Shown here: positions 42,431 through 51,960 of the stretch, one piece after another | Layout: the number at the start of each line of letters is the position of its first letter | Position numbering within the stretch: the first letter of the stretch is position 1 | Assembly (NCBI RefSeq): GCF_001005085.2 | Contig: NZ_LBMU02000040.1 | Location: 124,001-188,000, forward strand | Direction of reading: 5' to 3' | DNA length: 64,000 nt | Source of the DNA: Streptomyces humi | GTDB lineage: Bacteria; Actinomycetota; Actinomycetes; Streptomycetales; Streptomycetaceae | Notes under the pieces: generated by a model | Told to the model about the DNA's origin: nothing | Seen by the model: the letters and a program-made list of their open reading frames with translations, nothing else | Database searches by the model: none | Made by a program: the position numbers and the translations under genes

Positions 42431-44565
42431 GACTCGGGAAGGTCGCCGTCGCCCTCGTGCAGCTCGAACCAGATGCTCTTGCCCTCGCCGCGCGGGTCGA
42501 CGCCCCAGGCGTCCGCCAGGAGTTCGATCAGCATCAGGCCGCGCCCGGAGGAGGCCAGTTCACCGGGGCGGCGCTTGTGCGGGAGGTCGTCGCCACCGTC
42601 GGTGACCTCCACGCGCAGGCGCCGCTCGGGGGCCTGGCCGGCGACCTCGGCGAGCAGCAGGGCGTCCGCGTCGGTGTGCACCAGCACGTTCGTGAGCATC
42701 TCGGAGACCAGCAGGACAGCCGAGTCGACCTGGTCGGGCGAGCCCCAGTCGTGCAGCAGCTCGCGCAGCTGCTGGCGGGCCTCGGCGATCCGCTCGGGTT
42801 CGTCCTGGGCCACCGACAGGAGCGTGCGGCGGATCCGCGGCCGTACCGCGAGGGGCCCGGCGCCGGGGCGGGAGAGCAGCAGCACCGCGATGTCGTCCTC
42901 GCGGCGGTCGGCCAGCGGCCCGGTGGTGTGGTGCGAGGACGGCCCGTGCACGGCCTGGACCAGGGCGTCGGCCAGTTTCTCCAGGTCGCCGTCGTGCTCC
43001 TCCAGGATCGCCCGGATCCGCTGCCAGCCGCTCTCGATGTCGTGGCCGCCGGTCTCGATCAGACCGTCGGTGCAGATCATCATGGTCTCGCCGGCCTCCA
43101 GGGCGAACCGTGTCGTCGGGTAGTCGGCGTCGGGGTCGATGCCGAGCGGCAGGCCGCCCGCCGTCGGCCGCCGCAGCACCGTGCCGTCGGCCATCCGGAT
43201 CGTCGGGTCGAGATGCCCCGCGCGGGCGATCTCCAGCACGCCGGTCGCCGGGTCCGCCTCGGCGTACAGGCAGGTCGCGAAACGCGGGTCGGACAGCTCC
43301 TCGTCGGCGGTGATCCCGTGCAGGAAGCGGGAGGCCCGGGAGAGCACCGCGTCCGGGCGGTGTCCCTCGGAGGCGTAGGCGCGCAGCGCTATCCGCAGCT
43401 GGCCCATCAGGCCCGCCGCGCGGACGTCATGGCCCTGGACGTCGCCGATGACCAGGGCGTACCGGCCGCCGCCCGCGGACTTCGCCCGGGAGGTACCGCC
43501 GGGCAGCGGGATGATGTCGTACCAGTCGCCGCCGACCTGGAGGCCGCCGCCGGTCGGTATGTAGCGGGCCGCCGCCTCCATGCCGGGGATCTCGGGGCCC
43601 AGCGTCGGCAGCATGGAGCGCTGGAGGCCGTCCGTCAGCTCCCGCTCGGAGTCGGCGATCCCGGCCCGGGACAGGGCCTGCGCCAGCATCCGGGCCACCG
43701 TGGTGAGCACGGAACGTTCGTCGGGGGTGAACGACACCGGGTAGGCGAAGCCGGCCATCCAGGCGCCCATGGTCCGTCCGGCCACCGTCAGGGGCAGGAA
43801 GGCCCAGGACTTGCGGGCGAAACGCTCGGCGAGCGGCCAGGTCACCGGGTAGCGGGACTTGTACTGCTCCGGGGAGGAGAGGTAGACGGCCCGGCCGGTT
43901 CGTACCACCTCCGCCGCCGGGTAGTCCGTCTCCAGCGGCATGCTGGTGAACGGGCTCTCCTCGTCGATCTGCTGACCGTGGTGGCCGATCATCGTCAGCC
44001 GGTCGCCCTTGGCCCCGAAGACGGCCAGTCCGTCCGGGGAGAAGCCGGGCATCGACAGGCCCCCCGCGACCCGCAGCACCTCCTCGGTGGACCGCGCCTC
44101 CGCCAGTGCGCGGCCCGCGTCCAGCAGGAACGCCTCGCGGGAGCGCCGCCAGTCCCCGGTGACCGGATGCCGGGCCGCGGAGCCGGGAGCGGGCTCGGAG
44201 ACCTCCTGGATGGTGCCGGTGACCCGGTAGACGCGCTCGTCGGTGTCGTACACCGGTCGGAAACGGCTGCGGACGGTCCGGATCAGCCGGCCCCGCTCGT
44301 CCATGACCCGCAGCCGGACCTCGGCGACGGTTCCCTCGACGGCGGCCAGCCGGGTGATGCTGGTGTTCTCGTTCCAGTCGACGGGGTGGAAACGGGACCG
44401 GACCAGGGCCTCGGACAGGACGGAGGCCTCCGCGGGCAGCCCGATCAGCCGTGCCGCCTCCGCATCCGTGGTGACCAGCCCGGTGGCGGTGTCCCAGTGC
44501 CAGAGCCCGGTCGCGAGGGCGGCGAGGACGTCCTCCACGGCGGGCAGGGGCTCGCCAGTTCGCAT
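42427..44565 (-). CDS. SpoIIE-type protein phosphatase with PAS, GAF and HATPase anti-sigma domains
   Basis: 712 residues from ATG 44563-44565. Domains in order: PAS (about 10-125, VEDVLAALATGLWHWDTATGLVTTDAEA), GAF (about 150-310, ERFARKSWAFLPLTVAGRTMGAW), PP2C/SpoIIE phosphatase (about 330-545; metal-binding GGDWYDIIPL, VIGDVQGHDVRAAGLMGQLR, and MMICTDGLIETGG), and a C-terminal RsbW-like HATPase (about 580-705; LLVSEMLTNVLVHTDADAL, VTDGGDDLPHKR, GRGLMLIELLAD). It can thus both phosphorylate and dephosphorylate anti-sigma-factor antagonists, a design common in Streptomyces for linking a signal to a sigma factor. The signals bound by PAS and GAF are unknown. It is divergent from aspS with a parS between. 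Confidence 0.92.
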   Translation of the reverse strand: MRTGEPLPAVEDVLAALATGLWHWDTATGLVTTDAEAARLIGLPAEASVLSEALVRSRFHPVDWNENTSITRLAAVEGTVAEVRLRVMDERGRLIRTVRSRFRPVYDTDERVYRVTGTIQEVSEPAPGSAARHPVTGDWRRSREAFLLDAGRALAEARSTEEVLRVAGGLSMPGFSPDGLAVFGAKGDRLTMIGHHGQQIDEESPFTSMPLETDYPAAEVVRTGRAVYLSSPEQYKSRYPVTWPLAERFARKSWAFLPLTVAGRTMGAWMAGFAYPVSFTPDERSVLTTVARMLAQALSRAGIADSERELTDGLQRSMLPTLGPEIPGMEAAARYIPTGGGLQVGGDWYDIIPLPGGTSRAKSAGGGRYALVIGDVQGHDVRAAGLMGQLRIALRAYASEGHRPDAVLSRASRFLHGITADEELSDPRFATCLYAEADPATGVLEIARAGHLDPTIRMADGTVLRRPTAGGLPLGIDPDADYPTTRFALEAGETMMICTDGLIETGGHDIESGWQRIRAILEEHDGDLEKLADALVQAVHGPSSHHTTGPLADRREDDIAVLLLSRPGAGPLAVRPRIRRTLLSVAQDEPERIAEARQQLRELLHDWGSPDQVDSAVLLVSEMLTNVLVHTDADALLLAEVAGQAPERRLRVEVTDGGDDLPHKRRPGELASSGRGLMLIELLADAWGVDPRGEGKSIWFELHEGDGDLPES

Positions 44566-44661
44566 TGCCCCACTTTAAGAAGAGCCGATCAAAAAATGCT
44601 ACTGATCACCGACCCCGTAATGGGGGGAGGGGGCCTTGGGGCGCCCGGTACGCTGGGTGGT

Positions 44662-44675
44662 GTTTCACGTGAAAC
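44662..44675. other. parS: parS, ParB-binding centromere site
   Basis: GTTTCACGTGAAAC, identical to the site at 10000-10013 and to the Streptomyces consensus. It lies between the SpoIIE phosphatase and aspS, 48 bp before the aspS start, so ParB binding there could affect aspS expression. Confidence 0.9.
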
Positions 44676-44722
44676 GTCAGGCTGGCAACACACCCCGATC
44701 CGCGAAGGCTGGATGAACCACG

Positions 44723-46486
44723 ATGCATCGGTACAGGTCCCACACCTGCGGCGAGCTCCGCTCCTCTGACGTCGGCACCGACGTCCGGCTGAGTGGCTGG
44801 CTGCACAATCGGCGCGACCTGGGCGGCATCCTCTTCATCGATCTGCGCGATCACTACGGAATCACCCAGCTCGTCGCCCGTCCGGGTACCGCCGCCTACG
44901 AGGCCCTGGACAAGCTCAGCAAGGAGTCGACCGTACGGGTCGACGGCAAGGTCGTCTCCCGTGGCGCCGAGAACATCAACGCCGACCTGCCCACCGGCGA
45001 GGTCGAGGTCGAGGTCGGCGAGGTCGAGCTGCTCGGTGCGGCCGCCCCGCTGCCGTTCACGATCAACGCCGAGGACGGGGTCAACGAGGAGCGGCGCCTG
45101 GAGTACCGCTTCCTGGACCTGCGCCGCGAGCGCATGCACCGCAACATCATGCTGCGCACGGCCGTGATCTCGGCCATCCGCCACAAGATGGTCGCCCTCG
45201 GCTTCAACGAGATGGCCACCCCGATCCTCACCGCGACCTCCCCCGAGGGCGCCCGTGACTTCGTGGTGCCCTCCCGTCTGAACCCGGGCAAGTTCTACGC
45301 GCTGCCGCAGGCCCCGCAGCAGTTCAAGCAGCTGCTGATGATCTCCGGCTTCGACCGCTACTTCCAGATCGCGCCCTGCTTCCGCGACGAGGACGCCCGC
45401 GCCGACCGCTCGCCGGGCGAGTTCTACCAGCTCGACGTCGAGATGAGCTTCGTCGAGCAGGAGGACGTCTTCCAGCCCATCGAGCGGCTGATGACCGAGC
45501 TGTTCACGGAGTTCGGCGGCGGCCGCGAGGTCACCTCGCCGTTCCCGCGGATCCCGTTCCGCGAGGCGATGCTGAAGTACGGCTCCGACAAGCCGGACCT
45601 GCGCGCCCGGCTGGAGCTCGTCGACATCACCGACATCTTCGAGGGCTCCGAGTTCAAGGCCTTCGCCGGCAAGCACGTGCGTGCCCTCCCGGTGCCGGAC
45701 GTCTCCGCGCAGCCCCGGAAGTTCTTCGACCAGCTCGGTGACTTCGCCGTCTCGCAGGGCGCCAAGGGCCTGGCCTGGGTGCGCGTCGCGGAGGACGGTT
45801 CGCTGTCCGGTCCGATCGCCAAGTTCCTCACCGAGGAGAACGTGGCCGAGCTGACCAAGCGGCTCCAGCTGGCCGCCGGTCACGCCGTGTTCTTCGGCGC
45901 GGGCGAGTTCGACGAGGTCTCCAAGATCATGGGTGCGGTGCGCGTCGAGGCCGCCCAGCGCGCCGGGCACTTCGAGGAGAACGTCTTCCGGTTCTGCTGG
46001 ATCGTCGACTTCCCGATGTTCGAGAAGGACGAGGACACCGGGAAGATCGACTTCTCGCACAACCCGTTCTCGATGCCGCAGGGTGGCATGGAGGCCCTGG
46101 AGACCCAGGACCCGCTGGACATCCTCGCCTGGCAGTACGACATCGTCTGCAACGGCGTCGAGCTGTCCTCCGGCGCCATCCGGAACCACGAGCCCGACAT
46201 CATGCTCAAGGCCTTCGGTATCGCCGGCTACGAGGCGGAGACCGTCGAGCGCGAGTTCGCCGGCATGCTGCGCGCGCTCCGCTTCGGCGCCCCGCCGCAC
46301 GGTGGCATCGCCCCGGGTGTGGACCGCATCGTGATGCTCCTCGCCGACGAGCCGAACATCCGCGAGACCATCGCCTTCCCGCTCAACGGCAACGCCCAGG
46401 ACCTGATGATGGGCGCGCCGACCGAGCTGGAGGAGGCCCGCCTGCGCGAGCTGCACCTCTCCATCCGGAAGCCGCAGCCGAAGTAA
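44723..46486 (+). CDS. aspS: Aspartyl-tRNA synthetase
   Basis: 587 residues, normal for the bacterial type. The OB-fold anticodon domain ([34 protein letters not shown]) opens the protein. The class II core has motif 2 ([24 protein letters not shown]) and motif 3 ([15 protein letters not shown]). The GAD insertion domain typical of bacterial AspRS lies in the middle (roughly residues 290-420). It charges tRNA-Asp with aspartate, and in organisms that lack AsnRS also tRNA-Asn for later amidation. It is followed by a good terminator. The parS at 44662 lies in its promoter region. Confidence 0.95.
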   Translation: MHRYRSHTCGELRSSDVGTDVRLSGWLHNRRDLGGILFIDLRDHYGITQLVARPGTAAYEALDKLSKESTVRVDGKVVSRGAENINADLPTGEVEVEVGEVELLGAAAPLPFTINAEDGVNEERRLEYRFLDLRRERMHRNIMLRTAVISAIRHKMVALGFNEMATPILTATSPEGARDFVVPSRLNPGKFYALPQAPQQFKQLLMISGFDRYFQIAPCFRDEDARADRSPGEFYQLDVEMSFVEQEDVFQPIERLMTELFTEFGGGREVTSPFPRIPFREAMLKYGSDKPDLRARLELVDITDIFEGSEFKAFAGKHVRALPVPDVSAQPRKFFDQLGDFAVSQGAKGLAWVRVAEDGSLSGPIAKFLTEENVAELTKRLQLAAGHAVFFGAGEFDEVSKIMGAVRVEAAQRAGHFEENVFRFCWIVDFPMFEKDEDTGKIDFSHNPFSMPQGGMEALETQDPLDILAWQYDIVCNGVELSSGAIRNHEPDIMLKAFGIAGYEAETVEREFAGMLRALRFGAPPHGGIAPGVDRIVMLLADEPNIRETIAFPLNGNAQDLMMGAPTELEEARLRELHLSIRKPQPK

Positions 46487-46499
46487 CCCCGGGCGTCAC

Positions 46500-46535
46500 G
46501 AAAGGCTCGAAACCGGCGTCGGTTTCGAGCCTTTC
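46500..46535 (+). terminator. Terminator of aspS
   Basis: Perfect 15-bp stem, arm GAAAGGCTCGAAACC, with a six-base loop, then CCCAT. Confidence 0.82.
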
Positions 46536-46605
46536 CCATGCGCACGCCGATTCACAGCTCTCTCCGATGTTCCCACAGGCCAGGCCTTGTCTACGGTCCC
46601 TGACC

Positions 46606-47532
46606 ATGACAGACACCCACACCCCCGCAGACGAACAATCGCTCGAAGAGAAAAGGAAGTTGGCCCGCCGTACCGTGCTCGCGGCCGGCAGCGTGGCCGT
46701 GACCGCGGTGGGCGTCGGCAGCGCCTTCGCCGCGAGCGACGGAACGGCCGTGGAGCAGGGCACCGAAGCGGCGGCCGCCTCGGCCTCGGAGGGCGCCTGC
46801 TACACGCTCACCTCCGAACTGGTCGAGGGCCCCTACTACATCGACGCCGACAAGCTCCGCCAGGACGTCACCGAGGACCAGGAAGGCATCCCGCTGTTCC
46901 TCACCCTCAAGGTGATCGACGCGGACACCTGCAAGCCGCTGAGGAACGCGGCCGTGGACATCTGGCACTGCAACGCCTCCGGCATCTACTCGGGGTACGA
47001 GGAGATGGGCAGCGGCGGAGGCGGTGGCGGCACCCCGCCGACCGACGCGCCCACCGGGTCGCCCACCGCCACCCCGACCGACCTGCCCTCCGGGCCCCCG
47101 CCCGGCGGTGGCGGCGGTCACCAGGAGCCCACCGACGACACCCGCTACCTGCGCGGCACGTGGCACACGGACCGGCACGGGCACGTCGGCTTCAAGACCG
47201 TCTTCCCCGGCTGGTACCAGGGCCGGTGCGTCCACATCCACGTCAAGGTGCACGTGGACGGCGAGTGGACGGACGCCGGGTACGAGGGCGGTCACACCTG
47301 CCACACCGGCCAGCTGTTCTTCGACGAGAAGTCGGTGCTGCTGTCCGCGGAGGTGGAGCCGTACGCGAGCAACACCACCACCCGCACCACCCTCGACGAG
47401 GACACGATCTACCCGGACAACGGGCACGCGGGCGGCCTGCTCTACCTCAGGTACGACCGCCACCACATCGCCCGCGGCGTACACGCCCGCCTGACCCTGG
47501 GCGTCGAGCCGGACGACACGGACAACGGCTGA
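46606..47532 (+). CDS. Secreted intradiol ring-cleavage dioxygenase with a disordered insertion
   Basis: 308 residues from ATG 46606. A twin-arginine-like signal (KRKLARRTVLAAGSVAVTAVGVGSAFA) suggests Tat export of the folded metalloenzyme. Fe(III) ligands of the intradiol family are visible: Tyr in ELVEGPYYID, Tyr in FPGWYQGRCVHIHVKVHV together with both His. The DIWHCNASGIYSGYEE motif is also typical. Unusual is a 40-residue Gly/Pro/Thr-rich insertion between that motif and TDDTRYLRGTWHTDRHG, an area that normally is a short loop. It oxidises catechol-type compounds outside the cell, perhaps from lignin or soil phenolics. A dedicated substrate is not shown. Confidence 0.88.
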   Translation: MTDTHTPADEQSLEEKRKLARRTVLAAGSVAVTAVGVGSAFAASDGTAVEQGTEAAAASASEGACYTLTSELVEGPYYIDADKLRQDVTEDQEGIPLFLTLKVIDADTCKPLRNAAVDIWHCNASGIYSGYEEMGSGGGGGGTPPTDAPTGSPTATPTDLPSGPPPGGGGGHQEPTDDTRYLRGTWHTDRHGHVGFKTVFPGWYQGRCVHIHVKVHVDGEWTDAGYEGGHTCHTGQLFFDEKSVLLSAEVEPYASNTTTRTTLDEDTIYPDNGHAGGLLYLRYDRHHIARGVHARLTLGVEPDDTDNG

Positions 47533-47559
47533 GCCGGTGGCTTCGGGGCGGCCGGTGCC

Positions 47560-48036
47560 TCAGGTGTCGTACCGGCCGTCCCAGGGCTCGCCGAAGCCCA
47601 GGTGGTCCGGGTAGAGCTCGGCCCAGGGACCGTCGTCGTCCTCCTTGGCGACCAGTCCGAAGAAGACGCCGTCCACCGTGAGCTGGAACGGGCGGATCGC
47701 GATGTCCGTGTAGGTGCGCCGCGGCAGGCTGCGCAGCATCGTCGCGAGGTGGGCGCGGGCCCGGGACAGCACCGAGCCGGCGCCCTCCGGGTCGCGCTGC
47801 TGCTCGGCCCAGCTGCCCGCGCACCAGATCTGGGAGTCCCGGTACCGGCCCTCGGCGTCGAACAGGTGGACCACCGAGTAGAGCCGTTTCTGCTCCTCCC
47901 AGCCCTCGTCGAGCCGGAACCCCTCGGGGAACGCGTAGGTGACCGACGCGAGGAACTGTCCGTCGGCGTAACGACCGATCGCGTCGGTACGGCCGTGCGG
48001 CTCGTAGGCGATCGGGATGAGCTCAGGGGGTGCCAT
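47560..48036 (-). CDS. Uncharacterised actinobacterial protein of about 160 residues
   Basis: 158 residues from ATG 48034-48036 (MAPPELIPIAYEPHG); an ATG at 48064 adds ten residues. Neither has a good ribosome site. The sequence is a mixed alpha/beta pattern with FLASVTYAFPEGFRLDEGWEEQKRLYSVVHLFDAEGRYRDSQIWCAGSW, then a regular DGVFFGLVAKEDDDGPWAELYPDHLGFGEPWDG. I recognise no family. No signal peptide or membrane helix. It converges on the dioxygenase gene and diverges from the pectate lyase. Confidence 0.6.
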   Translation of the reverse strand: MAPPELIPIAYEPHGRTDAIGRYADGQFLASVTYAFPEGFRLDEGWEEQKRLYSVVHLFDAEGRYRDSQIWCAGSWAEQQRDPEGAGSVLSRARAHLATMLRSLPRRTYTDIAIRPFQLTVDGVFFGLVAKEDDDGPWAELYPDHLGFGEPWDGRYDT

Positions 48037-48269
48037 GGCGAAACCATACGGATGTGTCGTGGACATGCGGGTATTGGGGTGGGCCGGTGACCGCCGGTCC
48101 GTCCGGCCGGAAAACGGCTGCCCGGGTCAACTTTCGCTGCCCGTACTCGAAAAGGCCGCCGTATCGCACAAAAAAAACACGGCAACCTTTTCGATCTCCA
48201 CAACCACAGAGGAGTGAAGCCCGCCGACGCGGGCCCCCAAGCACTCCGGAAGTACGTAAGGACTCCTCT

Positions 48270-49619
48270 GTGGCCACTGCCTCTCATCGCCGGTCCCTCC
48301 GCACGCGCCGTACCCTCGTCGTCTCCGCCGCCGTCGTGGCCGCCGGTGTCGGTGCCGGCGCGCTCGTGCTGACCGCGAACGCCTCCGGTACGGACGTCTA
48401 CCACCAGACCCTTGCGGCCAAGGACGGCTGGGCGTCGTCCGGTTCCGGTACGACCGGTGGCGCGAAGGCCGACTCCGCGCACACCTTCACCGTCTCCACC
48501 CGCGCCCAGCTGGTGAAGGCGCTCGGTTCGGTGAGCGACACCACGCCCCGCATCATCAAGGTCAAGGGCACCATCGACGCCAACACCGACGACTCCGGCA
48601 AGAAGCTGACCTGCGCCGACTACGCGGCGGGCACGGGGTACTCGCTGAGCGCCTACCTGAAGGCGTTCGACCCGTCGACGTACGGCCGCTCCAAGCTGCC
48701 CTCCGGCACCCAGGAGTCGGCCCGCGCCGCCGCGCAGAAGAAGCAGGCCGCGAACATCGTCTTCAAGGTGCCCGCCAACACCACGATCGTCGGCGTCCCC
48801 GGCACCAAGGCCGGCATCACCGGCGGCATGCTCCAGATCCAGAAGGTCGACAACGTCATCGTCCGCAACCTGACGTTCTCCGACACCGAGGACTGCTTCC
48901 CGCAGTGGGACCCGACCGACGGCGACAGCGGCAACTGGAACTCCGAGTACGACGCGGTCACCCTGCGCGGCGCCACGCACGTCTGGGCCGACCACAACAC
49001 GTTCACCGACGCCGGGCACTTCGACAGCCTCAACCCGAAGTACTACGGCCGCGAGTACCAGGTCCACGACGGCGAACTCGACATCACCAAGAGCTCGGAC
49101 CTGGTCACCGTCGAGCAGAACCTGTTCACCAGCCACGACAAGACGATGCTGATCGGCAGCAGCGACAGCGAGCCGAGCGGCAAGCTGCGCGTCACCCTCC
49201 ACCACAACGTCTGGAAGGGCGTCGTCCAGCGCGCCCCGCTGACCCGCGTCGGCCAGGTGCACCTGTACAACAACGTCTACGACGTGACGCCCCTGAACGG
49301 CTACAGCTTGCAGTACAGCATCAACTCGCGCGCCAAGGCCCAGGTGGTGGCCCAGAACAACTTCTGGACCGTGCCCAGCTCCGTCAAGGTCTCCAAGCTG
49401 CTCAGCGGCGACGGCACCGGCTCGGTCGCGGGCAGCGGCAACCTCGTCAACGGCACGACGACCGACCTGGTCGCCGCCTACAACGCCTCGAACTCCAAGA
49501 AGATCAAGACGACGGTGAACTGGACCCCGGCCCTGACCGCGGGCCTGGAGTCCAGCGCCAAGAACCTGCCGGCGGAACTGGCGAAGACGGCCGGGGCGGG
49601 CGTACTGACGGCGAACTGA
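48270..49619 (+). CDS. Secreted pectate lyase (PL1 family)
   Basis: 449 residues from GTG 48270 behind TAAGGA. The signal peptide (RRTLVVSAAVVAAGVGAGALVLTANASG) precedes a right-handed beta-helix. Signature motifs of PL1 are VWADHNTFTDAGHFDSL, DLVTVEQNLFTSHDKTMLIG and VQRAPLTRVGQVHLYNNVYD (the PxR catalytic-arginine region). It cleaves polygalacturonate by beta-elimination and usually needs calcium. The upstream region (48037-48269) contains an A-rich run (aaaaaaa) unusual for this GC-rich genome, which marks the probable promoter. No other pectin genes are adjacent. Confidence 0.92.
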   Translation: MATASHRRSLRTRRTLVVSAAVVAAGVGAGALVLTANASGTDVYHQTLAAKDGWASSGSGTTGGAKADSAHTFTVSTRAQLVKALGSVSDTTPRIIKVKGTIDANTDDSGKKLTCADYAAGTGYSLSAYLKAFDPSTYGRSKLPSGTQESARAAAQKKQAANIVFKVPANTTIVGVPGTKAGITGGMLQIQKVDNVIVRNLTFSDTEDCFPQWDPTDGDSGNWNSEYDAVTLRGATHVWADHNTFTDAGHFDSLNPKYYGREYQVHDGELDITKSSDLVTVEQNLFTSHDKTMLIGSSDSEPSGKLRVTLHHNVWKGVVQRAPLTRVGQVHLYNNVYDVTPLNGYSLQYSINSRAKAQVVAQNNFWTVPSSVKVSKLLSGDGTGSVAGSGNLVNGTTTDLVAAYNASNSKKIKTTVNWTPALTAGLESSAKNLPAELAKTAGAGVLTAN

Positions 49620-49693
49620 GCCGGGCCGTCACACATGCGGAGGCGGGCGCGTCAGTGAGGTGTCCGATGCCCTGTCGTGAGGGGAGCCCCCTG

Positions 49694-50041
49694 ATGCGTA
49701 CCGCCTACGTCGTCGTCACCGTTCTCGCCGCCCTGTCGGCCGGGTTCTCCGGAACCGTGCTGCTGCTGCGGGCCGAGTGGATCGTCAAGGCGCTCACCGA
49801 CTACCGGGTGCCGCGAGCCTGGTGGACGCCGCTCGGAGTGGCCAAGGCCGCCGGGGCGGCGGGGCTGCTGGCCGGGCTGTTCGTGCCGGTCGTGGGGGTG
49901 CTGGCGGGAGTGGGGCTGCTGCTCTACTTCACCGGGGCCGTGATCACGGTGGCGCGGGCGAGGTGGTACTCGCACATTCCGTTCCCGCTGGTGTACGCGG
50001 CTCCGGTGGCGGGAGCGCTGGTACTGGGCCTGCTCAGCTGA
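49694..50041 (+). CDS. DoxX family membrane protein
   Basis: 115 residues from ATG 49694 behind GAGGGGAG. Four membrane helices are visible (MRTAYVVVTVLAALSAGFSGTVL, VAKAAGAAGLLAGLF, VLAGVGLLLYFTGAVITV, FPLVYAAPVAGALVLGLLS), the usual DoxX-like plan. Members sit in redox-related membrane complexes, but most small stand-alone copies have no assigned role. A strong terminator follows. Confidence 0.82.
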   Translation: MRTAYVVVTVLAALSAGFSGTVLLLRAEWIVKALTDYRVPRAWWTPLGVAKAAGAAGLLAGLFVPVVGVLAGVGLLLYFTGAVITVARARWYSHIPFPLVYAAPVAGALVLGLLS

Positions 50042-50055
50042 GTGCCGTCTCGTGC

Positions 50056-50093
50056 GCCGGCCCCCGGATCCGTCTGTGGATCCGGGGGCCGGC
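50056..50093. terminator. Terminator between doxX and metG
   Basis: Perfect 16-bp stem, arm GCCGGCCCCCGGATCC, with a six-base loop, between convergent genes. Confidence 0.82.
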
Positions 50094-50116
50094 GGATGCG
50101 CGGGGGCGTACGGCCG

Positions 50117-51832
50117 TCAGGCCTCCGTGCCGCCGAAGCGCTCCTTGTACGTCTCCAGGTCCTCGTCCGTCAGCTTGGCGAACAGGACCGGGGGAACCGT
50201 GAAGGAGGTGCCGGCCGGGACGGCGGTCAGCGACCTCGCCTCGTCGGCGGTGACCCAGGTGGCGGTGTCGTCGGCGAGGGCGAACGCCTCGCGCATCGTC
50301 TTCGCCGTCGCCGGGATGAAGGGCTCCGAGACCACCGAGTACAGGTGGATCAGGTTCATCGCCGTGCGCAGGGTCAGCGCCGCGCCGTCCTTGTCGGTCT
50401 TGATCTCCAGCCAGGGGGCCTTCTCCTCCAGGTAGGAGTTGCCGGCCGACCACAGGGCGCGCAGGGCGGCGGCCGCCTTGCGGAACTGGAGGGTCTCCAT
50501 GTGCTCCTCGTACTCCGCGAGGAGGCGGGCGATCTCGTTGCCGAGGCGGGTCTCCGCGTCGCCCGGCTCGCCGCCCGCCGGTACGTCGTCGCCGAAGCGC
50601 TTGCGGGAGAACGACAGCACGCGGTTGACGAAGTTGCCGAGGGTGTCGGCCAGGTCCTTGTTCACCGTGGCCGTGAAGTGCTCCCAGGTGAAGGAGGAGT
50701 CGTCGGACTCGGGGGCGTTGGCGATCAGGAAGTAGCGCCAGTAGTCCGCCGGGAGGATGTCCAGGGCCTGGTCGGTGAAGACACCGCGCTTCTGGGACGT
50801 GGAGAACTTGCCGCCGTAGTACGTCAGCCAGTTGAAGGCCTTGACGTAGTCGACCTTCTTCCACGGCTCGCGCACGCCGAGCTCGGTGGCCGGGAACATC
50901 ACCGTGTGGAACGGGACGTTGTCCTTCGCCATGAACTCCGTGTAGCGGACGGTGGTGTCCACGTCGTACCACCAGGACTTCCAGTCGCGGGTCGACGGGT
51001 CCTGGTCCGCCCACTCCTTCGTCGCGCCGATGTACTCGATCGGGGCGTCGAACCAGACGTAGAAGACCTTGCCCTCCGCCGCCAGCTCCGGCCAGGTGTC
51101 GGCCGGCACCGGGACGCCCCAGTCCAGGTCACGGGTGATCGCGCGGTCGTGCAGGCCCTCGTTCAGCCACTTGCGGGCGATGGACGAGGCCAGCTGAGGC
51201 CAGTCGTCCTCGTGCCGGGAGACCCACTCCTCGACCTCGTGCTGGAGCTTGGACTGGAGCAGGAAGAGGTGCTTCGTCTCGCGGATCTCCAGGTCGGTGG
51301 AGCCGGAGATCGCGGACCGCGGGTTGATCAGGTCGGTCGGGTCCAGCACGCGCGTGCAGTTCTCGCACTGGTCGCCGCGGGCCTTGTCGTAGCCGCAGTG
51401 CGGGCAGGTGCCCTCGACGTAGCGGTCGGGGAGGAAGCGGCCGTCGACCGGGCTGTACACCTGGCGGATCGAGCGCTCCTCGATGAAGCCGTTCTCGTTC
51501 AGGCGGCGGGCGAAGTGCTGGGTGATCTCGCGGTTCTCCGGAGAGGAACTCCGGCCGAAGTAGTCGAACGCGAGTGCGAAGCCGTCGTAGACCGCCTTCT
51601 GCGCGTCGTGTGCCTGGGCGCAGAACTCGTCGACCGGGATGCCCTGCTCCTTCGCGGCCAGCTCGGCGGGGGTGCCGTGCTCGTCGGTCGCGCAGATGTA
51701 CAGGACGTCGTGGCCGCGCTGGCGGAGGTACCGGGAGTACACGTCCGCCGGGAGCATGGACCCCACCATGTTGCCCAGGTGCTTGATCCCGTTGATGTAC
51801 GGAAGGGCGCTGGTGATGAGGTGTCGAGCCAT
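50117..51832 (-). CDS. metG: Methionyl-tRNA synthetase
   Basis: 571 residues from ATG 51830-51832. The Rossmann class I core starts [18 protein letters not shown] (HIGH-type). A zinc knuckle [17 protein letters not shown] sits at about residues 145-161. The KMSKS loop reads [13 protein letters not shown], a variant with KFSTS; this form occurs in several actinobacterial MetRS as far as I recall. The C-terminal anticodon-binding helices end at FGGTEA, with no appended tRNA-binding domain. It charges initiator and elongator tRNA-Met. Confidence 0.93.
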   Translation of the reverse strand: MARHLITSALPYINGIKHLGNMVGSMLPADVYSRYLRQRGHDVLYICATDEHGTPAELAAKEQGIPVDEFCAQAHDAQKAVYDGFALAFDYFGRSSSPENREITQHFARRLNENGFIEERSIRQVYSPVDGRFLPDRYVEGTCPHCGYDKARGDQCENCTRVLDPTDLINPRSAISGSTDLEIRETKHLFLLQSKLQHEVEEWVSRHEDDWPQLASSIARKWLNEGLHDRAITRDLDWGVPVPADTWPELAAEGKVFYVWFDAPIEYIGATKEWADQDPSTRDWKSWWYDVDTTVRYTEFMAKDNVPFHTVMFPATELGVREPWKKVDYVKAFNWLTYYGGKFSTSQKRGVFTDQALDILPADYWRYFLIANAPESDDSSFTWEHFTATVNKDLADTLGNFVNRVLSFSRKRFGDDVPAGGEPGDAETRLGNEIARLLAEYEEHMETLQFRKAAAALRALWSAGNSYLEEKAPWLEIKTDKDGAALTLRTAMNLIHLYSVVSEPFIPATAKTMREAFALADDTATWVTADEARSLTAVPAGTSFTVPPVLFAKLTDEDLETYKERFGGTEA

Positions 51833-51899
51833 CGGGGGCTGCTCCCAGGTCGGTGTGTTGCTGTTATTGCGAACCTTGAAATCGTAGCCGACATGTGTA

Positions 51900-51941
51900 T
51901 GCCGCCCGCTTCCCGTTTTATTGGGTGAGAAGCGGGCGGCA
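51900..51941 (-). terminator. Terminator of the VWA gene
   Basis: Perfect 13-bp stem TGCCGCCCGCTTC/GAAGCGGGCGGCA with a 16-base loop, beyond the stop of the minus-strand VWA gene and before metG. Confidence 0.7.
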
Positions 51942-51960
51942 CGGGGTGTGCGGGTGGGGC

